Shown here: in pieces, positions 1-4,909 of the stretch
Numbering within the stretch: the first letter of the stretch is position 1
Layout of the letters: every line of letters starts with the position of its first letter
NCBI GenBank assembly: GCA_007133715.1
Contig: SLMF01000689.1
Span: 1-5,069, forward strand
DNA from: Planctomycetaceae bacterium
Lineage (GTDB): Bacteria; Planctomycetota; Planctomycetia; Pirellulales; Pirellulaceae
DNA: 5,069 bases
Direction: 5' to 3'
Translations under genes and position numbers: made by a program
Notes under the pieces: generated by a model
What the model saw: the letters and a program-made list of their open reading frames with translations, nothing else
The model's database searches: none
Told to the model about the DNA's origin: nothing

Positions 1-122
1 ACCTCATTCTCCTCGAATCCACCAGCCCCGTCGGCACCACCGAAAAAGTACGCGACTGGCTCCTCGACGAACTGAGCACCAAGCACCAAGCACCAAGCAC
101 CACCGGCTTTGCAGGTGCCTGA
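1..122 (+). pseudogene. Truncated nucleotide-sugar dehydrogenase fragment (WecC / UDP-ManNAc dehydrogenase type)
   Basis: The frame beginning at base 3 reads LILL followed by ESTSPVGTTEKVRDWL and DEL. This is very close to the segment ESTSPVG-TEK--WL of UDP-N-acetyl-D-mannosamine dehydrogenase (WecC) and related UDP-glucose/GDP-mannose dehydrogenases. In that family the motif lies at the end of the N-terminal NAD-binding domain, roughly a quarter to a third into a protein of about 420 residues. The intact enzyme oxidises a nucleotide sugar to its uronate for surface polysaccharide synthesis. Right after DEL the frame enters the AGCACCA heptamer array, reads STKHQAPSTTGFAGA and stops at TGA 120-122. 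The catalytic-Cys and C-terminal sugar-binding domains are therefore missing, and none of the three forward frames downstream resumes the homology. The fragment is probably non-functional; its 5' part lies outside the window. The family call is firm; pseudogene status is inferred from the missing 300 or so residues. Confidence 0.72.
75..102. repeat. Tandem heptamer repeat, 4 perfect copies of AGCACCA
   Basis: Units lie at 75-81, 82-88, 89-95 and 96-102 with no mismatch, followed by a partial match (CC) before the sequence changes. The array sits exactly where homology of the upstream dehydrogenase frame ends. Because the unit is 7 bp, each gain or loss of a copy shifts the reading frame. Heptameric tandem repeats are known as a class in bacterial intergenic DNA; whether this one recurs in the genome cannot be seen here. 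Confidence 0.9.
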
Positions 123-154
123 CTCCCCCCACTGTCCGTCGCGTTGTTGGCTTC

Positions 155-178
155 GTATCATGGCGTAGCGCGGCGGCG
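155..178 (+). promoter_or_regulatory. Candidate promoter -10 region (TATCAT), copy 1 of a shared element
   Basis: TATCAT at 156-161 resembles a sigma-70 -10 hexamer (4 of 6 to TATAAT) and lies 77 bp before the beta-helix start codon. The surrounding 24 bp match 2762-2785, upstream of the ABC transporter gene, at 20 positions. Identical blocks are GTATCATGG and AGCGCGG. No good -35 hexamer is present 16-18 bp upstream (the bases there are near TGTCCG), so the promoter reading rests mainly on the recurrence. Confidence 0.35.
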
Positions 179-200
179 TTAGGACATCTTCGAGGATATT

Positions 201-223
201 CGACTGCAGTCGCGTTTTTTTTT
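201..223 (+). terminator. Palindrome plus T9 tract; weak intrinsic terminator or leader attenuator
   Basis: CGACTGCAGTCG (201-212) is a perfect 12-bp palindrome, followed by CG and nine consecutive T's (215-223). This has the order of a rho-independent terminator, but as RNA the hairpin is short (4-bp stem, TGCA loop). It could end transcription from the broken upstream gene. If the TATCAT box at 156-161 is a real promoter, it would instead lie inside the leader. The T tract abuts the Shine-Dalgarno region and could also simply keep the ribosome-binding site unstructured. Confidence 0.4.
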
Positions 224-226
224 GTG

Positions 227-233
227 AAGGAGG
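227..233 (+). promoter_or_regulatory. Strong Shine-Dalgarno site for the beta-helix gene
   Basis: AAGGAGG ends 5 nt before ATG 239. This fixes the start at 239 and argues against the in-frame GTG at 224, which overlaps the upstream edge of this site and has only T's before it. Confidence 0.85.
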
Positions 234-238
234 TTACG

Positions 239-2332
239 ATGAAGGCGATGATGATCAGCGGGTGCTGTTTCGTAGTGTGGGCGGCGTCTACAGGGTGGGC
301 GGCGGATTTTTACGTTTCGCCGACGGGTGACGATGCGGCGGCGGGTACGGTCGAGTCGCCGTTTGCCAGTTTGCAGCGGGCGCGGGACGCGGTGCGGGAA
401 TGGCGGCGTGGCGAGTCGGGAGCGGGCGCGGTCACGATTCACGTGGCGGATGGCCGGTATGAGTTGTGTGAGCCGCTGGTGCTGGAGTCGCAGGACAGCG
501 GCACGTCCGATTCGCCGGTGGTGTATCAGGCTCAGCCGGGTGCGCGACCGGTCTTTTCGGGCGGTCGCGTATTAGGTGGCTGGCAAGCGGCGGAGGACGG
601 CTTGTGGACCACGCACGTGCCGGAGGTGGCTGCGGGCGAGTGGTACTTCGAGCAGTTATTCGTCAACGGGCGGCGGGCGACGCGGGCGCGGCTGCCGAAC
701 CGATTCTATTTTTACATCCGCGAGATCGAGCAGGATCCGCCGCCGGTGCGGGGCGAGGCACGGCCGCAGCAGGCGGTGAAGACGTTACAGATGCGGGAGC
801 AGGATTTCGCCCGGATCGCCGATCTCAGCCCGGAAGCCCTGCGAGATGTGAATCTGGTGGTCTATCACAACTGGGACAACACCCGCCGTTTTCCCGACCG
901 GCTGGATCCGGAGCGGCAGGCGATCATCACCACCGGGTTGGGCATGAAGCCTTGGAATCCCTGGCGGCGGGATTCGCATTATCATCTGGAGAACTTCCGC
1001 GCAGCGTTGGACGCGCCGGGGGAATGGTTCCTGGAGCGCGACGGGACGCTGTACTACTATCCGCTGCCGGACGAGGAGCTGGGATCAGTCGAGGCGGTTG
1101 CGCCGGTGGCCGAGAAGTTCCTGGTATTGCAGGGCGATGCGGCGGCGGGCGAGTATGTCGAGCAAGTGACGATCCGCGGTTTGACGTTCCATCATGCTCA
1201 ATGGCTAACGCCTCCCGAAGGCTTTGAGCCGTCGCAAGCCGCTTCGCCCATCGATGCCGTGGTGCAGATCGACGGGGCTCGGCAAGTGACCATCGAGGAC
1301 TGCGAAGTCGGTCACATTGGCACGTATGCGGTCTGGTTCCGCCGGGGCTGCCAGGACTGCACGCTGCGGGGCAATTTCCTGCACGATTTTGGTGCGGGCG
1401 GGGTGCGGGTGGGCGAGACGGGGATCGCCGCACAGGAACCGCAACGCACGCGACGGATCACGGTCGAGAACAACATCATTCGGCACGGCGGGCGGATCTT
1501 CCCTTGCGCGGTCGGCGTCTGGATCGGGCAGAGCGGCGACAATCGGATCCGCCACAACGACATCTCGGACCTGTACTATACGGGCATCTCGGCCGGCTGG
1601 CGGTGGGGTTATGGCGAGAGTCTGGCCAAGCGGAACACGATCGAATTCAACCGAGTGCATCATATCGGCTGGGGCGTGTTGAGCGATATGGGCGGGATCT
1701 ACACGCTCGGCCCGTCCGAAGGCACGGTGGTCCGCAACAACGTGTTCCACGACATCTACGCTTATTCGTACGGCGGTTGGGGTCTGTACACGGACGAGGG
1801 CAGTACGGGCATCTTGTTCGAGAACAATCTGGTGTACCGGGTGAAGACCGGTAGTTTTCATCAGCACTATGGCCGCGACAACATTGTGCGGAACAACATT
1901 TTGGCGTTCAGCGAGTTATATCAGCTGCAGGCGACGCGAGTCGAGGACCATCGTTCGTTCACTTTGGAGAACAACGTGTTGGTATACGACCGGGGCGTTT
2001 TGCTGCAGGGTCCATGGGAGCGGATCCAATTTGAGAGCCGCAACAACGTATTTTGGAACACGGCGGGGGAGCCGGTGGAGTTTCGCGGCCGCTCGCTCGA
2101 GGACTGGCAGTCGTTGGGTCACGAGGCCGGTTCGATCGTAGCGGATCCTGGTTTTGCGGATCCCGAGCGGTACGATTTTCGACTGGCTCCCGACTCGCCG
2201 GCCTTGGAACTGGGATTCGAGCCCTTCGATCCCGAGCGAGCGGGCGTATACGGCGATCCGGCTTGGGTACGGAAGGCGGGGGAGATCAGCTATCCGCCGT
2301 TGGAGATTGCCCCGGAGCCGCCGCCGCGGTAG
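239..2332 (+). CDS. Secreted right-handed parallel beta-helix protein, probable polysaccharide-active enzyme (GH141-like)
   Basis: This is a complete protein of 697 residues. The start is set by AAGGAGG 5 nt upstream and gives a typical signal peptide: MKAMM, a hydrophobic core, and likely cleavage after WA at residue 21, so it acts outside the cytoplasm. Next comes DFYVSPTGDD with a SPFASLQRARDAVREW segment (about 23-57), the usual N-terminal signature of secreted beta-helix proteins. LFVNGRRATRARLPN lies at 140-154. From about 305 to 620 there are repeated VxxNxI/ENNxV turns typical of a right-handed beta-helix, and a C-terminal SLGHEAGSIVADP / FRLAPDSPALELGF segment (about 627-661). The order resembles glycoside hydrolase family 141 (xylanase and alpha-L-fucosidase members). 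Two acidic sites in conserved-looking contexts, Asp483 in SDMGGIYTLG and Asp519 in GLYTDEGS, are candidate catalytic residues; this is inference. Alternatives are a polysaccharide lyase or another glycoside hydrolase with the same fold. The fold and export are well supported; the substrate is unknown. It stands alone, with a 551-bp gap after it. Confidence 0.85.
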   Translation: MKAMMISGCCFVVWAASTGWAADFYVSPTGDDAAAGTVESPFASLQRARDAVREWRRGESGAGAVTIHVADGRYELCEPLVLESQDSGTSDSPVVYQAQPGARPVFSGGRVLGGWQAAEDGLWTTHVPEVAAGEWYFEQLFVNGRRATRARLPNRFYFYIREIEQDPPPVRGEARPQQAVKTLQMREQDFARIADLSPEALRDVNLVVYHNWDNTRRFPDRLDPERQAIITTGLGMKPWNPWRRDSHYHLENFRAALDAPGEWFLERDGTLYYYPLPDEELGSVEAVAPVAEKFLVLQGDAAAGEYVEQVTIRGLTFHHAQWLTPPEGFEPSQAASPIDAVVQIDGARQVTIEDCEVGHIGTYAVWFRRGCQDCTLRGNFLHDFGAGGVRVGETGIAAQEPQRTRRITVENNIIRHGGRIFPCAVGVWIGQSGDNRIRHNDISDLYYTGISAGWRWGYGESLAKRNTIEFNRVHHIGWGVLSDMGGIYTLGPSEGTVVRNNVFHDIYAYSYGGWGLYTDEGSTGILFENNLVYRVKTGSFHQHYGRDNIVRNNILAFSELYQLQATRVEDHRSFTLENNVLVYDRGVLLQGPWERIQFESRNNVFWNTAGEPVEFRGRSLEDWQSLGHEAGSIVADPGFADPERYDFRLAPDSPALELGFEPFDPERAGVYGDPAWVRKAGEISYPPLEIAPEPPPR

Positions 2333-2400
2333 GGTGAACGCAGTCCGGAGTTCGGCACTCAGAGCGTTAAGCATCTGCGAAGGAATTACGGTCGGGACGA

Positions 2401-2520
2401 TTCGGGCGAACTCTGGTCGGCGCGGGTTGCGGAGTCCGCTTTACCGTCCCTGGCGGCGAACAACGTGCGCTGGCCGAAGAACTGCTGGCCTTGGCCACGG
2501 ACTCGGAAGTGGGCAACCTG
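2401..2520 (+). pseudogene. Possible remnant of a family-4-type glycosyltransferase C-terminus
   Basis: Frame 1 reads GVRFTVPGGEQRALAEELL followed by ALATDSEVGNLALGG. The pattern G-x(4)-VPGG-x(2)-ALAEELLALATDSE resembles the G-x-x-VPPGDxxALAxALxxLLxDxE stretch near the end of GT4/GT-B glycosyltransferases, where the nucleotide-sugar site ends. No upstream glycosyltransferase domain is present: a stop lies at 2368-2370, and the sequence after 2520 loses the family pattern. If real, this is a decayed scrap. It would fit the broken nucleotide-sugar dehydrogenase at the left edge as remains of a polysaccharide cluster. The match is short and composition-prone, so confidence is low. Confidence 0.28.
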
Positions 2521-2554
2521 GCGCTGGGTGGCGAACCGGCTGCTGGCCACCACG

Positions 2555-2579
2555 GGGGGGCTGCTGGGCTTCGCCCCCC
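2555..2579. other. Strong G/C hairpin (7-bp stem, 11-nt loop)
   Basis: GGGGGGC (2555-2561) is the exact reverse complement of GCCCCCC (2573-2579), with the loop TGCTGGGCTTC between. No T tract follows, so it is not a canonical intrinsic terminator. It may still slow or help end transcription after the beta-helix gene, or mark a repeat element. Confidence 0.5.
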
Positions 2580-2676
2580 TGCATCGAGCGGGAGACCAAT
2601 GGATCGGGCGTTGTCCGCCCCTTGGTGTCACGATTGTTCTTCCAGCCCTCCCCATTTCACATCCGGTTTCCGGTAC

Positions 2677-2709
2677 CCGCTCGTGCCCTGCCTGCGAGCG
2701 GACGAGCGG
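2677..2709. other. Two mutually exclusive hairpins sharing one arm
   Basis: CCGCTCGT (2677-2684) can pair with ACGAGCGG (2702-2709, 8 bp, 17-nt loop). Alternatively CGCTCG (2678-2683) can pair with CGAGCG (2695-2700, 6 bp, 11-nt loop). The competing right arms are a tandem direct repeat, CGAGCGGA then CGAGCGGT-like (2695-2709). The region lies about 175-207 bp before the ABC transporter start. Function is unknown; it lies upstream of the candidate promoter at 2760-2768, so it would affect that transcript only if transcription starts further left. Confidence 0.35.
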
Positions 2710-2759
2710 TGCTTGCGACGGACAGTCCGAAAATTGTGCTAGGTTCGGAGCGAGACAGA

Positions 2760-2785
2760 TGGTATCATGGGGCAGCGCGGACGCG
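2760..2785 (+). promoter_or_regulatory. Candidate extended -10 promoter (TGGTATCAT), copy 2 of the shared element
   Basis: TGG plus TATCAT (2760-2768) fits an extended -10 element, TGnTATnnT, which can work with a poor -35. The nearest TTG-type hexamer (TTGTGC, 2734-2739) is 23 bp away, too far for a standard spacer. Bases 2762-2785 match 155-178 upstream of the beta-helix gene at 20 of 24 positions. A start near 2775 would give a leader of about 110 nt for the ABC transporter gene. Confidence 0.4.
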
Positions 2786-2872
2786 AGGTAGCGTTGCGAA
2801 CCGACGCTCGTGGCCGCTACTCGGTCGCGCTGGCGGCGACGGAGTATGGCAAGGACGCTAGGAATAGGGGGC

Positions 2873-2878
2873 AGGAAG
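2873..2878 (+). promoter_or_regulatory. Shine-Dalgarno site choosing the ABC transporter start
   Basis: AGGAAG ends 5 nt before ATG 2884. The whole AGGA...ACGATGA arrangement resembles that of the beta-helix gene (AGGAGGTTACGATGA). It supports ATG 2884 over the in-frame ATG at 2767, which lies inside the TATCAT box and would add 39 polar residues ahead of the first membrane helix. Confidence 0.75.
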
Positions 2879-2883
2879 CGACG

Positions 2884-4881
2884 ATGAAGAATTTTGGACG
2901 GGCACTGCGGTTCGCTCTGAATTATCGTTTGACGCTGGTCGGGGCCCTGCTGTCTGCCGTGGCCGTAGCCGTCTTTTGGGGTGGGAATATTGGAGCCCTG
3001 TACCCGATTGTAGAAGTCGCCTTTCGCGGCCGATCCCTGCAGGAATGGGTCGACCAGGAGATTGGGCAAGCGGAGAACCAGGCGGCCGAACTGGAAACGG
3101 CCCTTGCCGCGCGCCAGCAGACCGGTACCGGTGCCTCCGGAGAAGACCCCGCTGTTCGGCAACGCGAGCTCGAAGCACTCCGCGTCCGCTGGCAAGCCGA
3201 ACAACGCGCGCTGGCAACCCTGCGCTGGCTCCAGCCGAAAATCCATCGCTTCGTACCCTCCGACCCGTTCCAGACGATCGTGGCCATTGTCGCCGTGCTG
3301 ATGCTGGCTACTGCGGCGAAAAACTGCTTCATATTTTCCCATCACATGCTGTTGCAGCGGCTGATCCAGTTGGTGACCTTCGATCTACGCAAGGGCTTGC
3401 ACCACCACATGTTGCGGATGGACTTGACCGATTTCGAGGATCAGCAGGTCGGCTCGCTGATGAGTCGTTTCAATCTGGACCTGAACCACTTGGCCCGGGG
3501 ATTGAACGCGTTGCTTGGCAAAGCGGTTCTGCAACCGCTGAAAGGGATCGCCTGCCTGGTCGGGGCCGCGATCATTTCCTGGCGACTGCTGCTGTTCTCA
3601 CTGCTGTTGACACCGATCGCCGGCCTACTGATCCGCAGCTTGGCCGGTTCGATCAAGCGGGCCAATCGTCGCGCCATGGAAGAGAATTCTCAACTGATGG
3701 GGGTTTTGTCGGAGGCCTGTCAGGGGATCCAGACGGTCAAAGCGTTCACCATGGAGGGTTACGAGCGGCATCGTTTCCACCGGGTTTCCAAGGAGTACCT
3801 GCGCAAGAGCATGCGGATCGCCCTGTACAGCACGCTGATCAAGCCGACCACGGAGATCCTGGGTTTGGCGGTGATCTTCATCGCGCTTATTGCGGGAGCC
3901 CATTTGGTGCTGAACCAGCAGACGCATCTGTGGGGTCTGCGGCTGTGCGACCGTCCGCTGAGTGTGCCGGCGTTGATGTCTTTTTATGCCATGCTGTTGG
4001 GTGCCAGCGATCCGGCGCGCCGGCTTTCCGATGTTTTCAGCGAGATTCAGGCGGGAGTGGCGGCTGCGGACCGCTTGTTTCCGCTGTTGGACCGGCGGCC
4101 GGAGATCACGGATCCGAGGAAACCGCGTTTGATCCCGCAACCGTTTCTGGCCCTGCATTTCGATCATGTGGATTTCCATTACCGCGAAGATCAGCCCGTG
4201 TTGCAGGACATCGACTTGAGCATTCGGGCGGGCGAAACGTTGTGCATTGTGGGTCCCAACGGCTGTGGCAAGAGCACGCTGATCAGTTTGTTGCCCCGTT
4301 TTCACGACCCGGTGTCCGGCAGCGTCCGGATCGACGATGTGGATCTCCGCCAAGTACGTCTGCGTGAGCTGCGGCGGTTGGTGGCCGTGGTGACGCAGCA
4401 GACGCTGTTGTTCGACGACACGGTGTACAACAACATCCGCTACGGATCGCTGCAAGCCACAGCGGAACAGGTGTACGAGGCGGCTCGCCGCGCCCACGCG
4501 GACCGCTTCATCCAAGACCAACTGGACGACGGCTATCAGACGGTTGTAGGATGTGGGGGCGGTCGGCTGTCGGGCGGCCAGCGACAGCGAATCGCCTTGG
4601 CCCGCGCGATCCTCCGCGATCCTCGGGTGCTGATTTTGGACGAGGCGACCAGCCAGATCGATTTGGAGAGCGAGCAGTTGATCCACCGGGCTTTACAGGA
4701 TTTTGTGCGGGATCGCACGGCCATCATGATCACGCACCGATTGTCCACCTTGGAACTGGCGGACCGGATCCTGGTGTTGGACGCGGGTCGGATCGTGGAT
4801 TTGGGGACGCATGCGGAGCTGATCCGCCGCTGCAAACTGTACCGCCGGCTGCACGACATCCAGCTGCGGATACCGGCCTGA
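2884..4881 (+). CDS. MsbA-type ABC exporter half-transporter (fused permease and ATPase)
   Basis: This is a complete 665-residue protein in the order membrane domain then ATPase, the type IV (MsbA/bacterial exporter) layout; it should dimerise in the inner membrane and move a lipid or hydrophobic product using ATP. Likely membrane helices lie near 16-43, 129-152, 212-232, 235-253, 322-343 and 361-375. Coupling segments are visible (F184 to D199; EACQGIQTVKAF). The ATPase (about 421-655) is intact: A-loop Tyr433, Walker A GPNGCGKST 457-465 (Lys463), Q-loop Gln505, signature LSGGQ 562-566, Walker B VLILDE with Asp586 and Glu587, and H-loop His618. The D-loop is SQID instead of the common SALD. 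Length exceeds MsbA (about 580) mainly through an insert of about 80 residues between helices 1 and 2 (about 46-127), Gln/Glu/Ala/Arg-rich and likely coiled-coil, plus a longer loop at 344-360. The downstream acyltransferase start is 28 bp away. Substrate is unproven; a lipid or lipid A-like product is likely. Confidence 0.93.
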   Translation: MKNFGRALRFALNYRLTLVGALLSAVAVAVFWGGNIGALYPIVEVAFRGRSLQEWVDQEIGQAENQAAELETALAARQQTGTGASGEDPAVRQRELEALRVRWQAEQRALATLRWLQPKIHRFVPSDPFQTIVAIVAVLMLATAAKNCFIFSHHMLLQRLIQLVTFDLRKGLHHHMLRMDLTDFEDQQVGSLMSRFNLDLNHLARGLNALLGKAVLQPLKGIACLVGAAIISWRLLLFSLLLTPIAGLLIRSLAGSIKRANRRAMEENSQLMGVLSEACQGIQTVKAFTMEGYERHRFHRVSKEYLRKSMRIALYSTLIKPTTEILGLAVIFIALIAGAHLVLNQQTHLWGLRLCDRPLSVPALMSFYAMLLGASDPARRLSDVFSEIQAGVAAADRLFPLLDRRPEITDPRKPRLIPQPFLALHFDHVDFHYREDQPVLQDIDLSIRAGETLCIVGPNGCGKSTLISLLPRFHDPVSGSVRIDDVDLRQVRLRELRRLVAVVTQQTLLFDDTVYNNIRYGSLQATAEQVYEAARRAHADRFIQDQLDDGYQTVVGCGGGRLSGGQRQRIALARAILRDPRVLILDEATSQIDLESEQLIHRALQDFVRDRTAIMITHRLSTLELADRILVLDAGRIVDLGTHAELIRRCKLYRRLHDIQLRIPA

Positions 4882-4895
4882 CTTTCGGGACGAAA

Positions 4896-4904
4896 AAGGG
4901 GGGG
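4896..4904 (+). promoter_or_regulatory. G-rich ribosome-binding site before the acyltransferase
   Basis: A5 followed by G7 (4893-4904) ends 5 nt before GTG 4910. AAGGGGG can pair only partly with the anti-Shine-Dalgarno sequence, but it is the only purine-rich stretch in the 28-bp gap and supports the GTG start. The homopolymer runs are possible slippage sites. Confidence 0.5.
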
Positions 4905-4909
4905 ACTGC

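Larger units (their letters stand above)
2333..2883. other. 551-bp gap without a convincing gene
   Basis: Several forward frames are open here (for example frame 1 from 2371 to the stop at 2740-2742), but none has a ribosome-binding site with a plausible start, and the translations beyond about 2520 are rich in Arg, Pro, Gly and Cys with no recognisable motif. The left half may hold a decayed glycosyltransferase end (2401-2520). The right half holds two hairpin regions and the presumed control region of the ABC transporter gene. No clear terminator follows the beta-helix stop. Confidence 0.6.

Noticed and set aside
112..121. CAGGTGCCTG as a REP-like palindrome near the heptamer array
   Set aside because: Only a 4-bp stem; a REP element needs recurrence elsewhere, which this window does not show.
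224..238. GTG start five codons before the beta-helix ATG
   Set aside because: It overlaps the start of the Shine-Dalgarno region and has only a T tract upstream; ATG 239 has AAGGAGG at 5 nt.
1205..1867. 220-codon open frame on the minus strand
   Set aside because: It is antisense to the beta-helix repeats; its composition mirrors the sense codons and it lacks a ribosome-binding site.
2583..2715. Possible DnaG-like CHC2 zinc finger (GDQWIGRCP followed by CPAC in frame 2)
   Set aside because: The His of the motif is missing, the spacing is wrong and there is no start or ribosome-binding site; the resemblance is too short to claim.
2734..2768. TTGTGC / TATCAT as a standard -35/-10 promoter pair
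   Set aside because: The spacer is 23 bp, well outside 16-18; only the extended -10 reading was kept.
2767..2883. In-frame upstream ATG that would lengthen the ABC exporter by 39 residues
   Set aside because: It has no Shine-Dalgarno, sits inside the TATCAT box, and adds a polar Arg/Gly-rich stretch; ATG 2884 has AGGAAG at proper spacing and begins a normal exporter N-terminus.
2386..3345. 319-codon open frame on the minus strand
   Set aside because: It runs antisense across the gap and the exporter's membrane domain, with no recognisable motif; long antisense frames are expected opposite GC-rich genes.
2976..4367. 463-codon + strand open frame within the exporter
   Set aside because: It is an out-of-frame shadow of the exporter; Arg/Gly/Ser/Pro-rich with no domain.
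3625..4686. 353-codon open frame on the minus strand
   Set aside because: It is antisense to the exporter ATPase with its intact Walker and signature motifs; the translation shows no family pattern.
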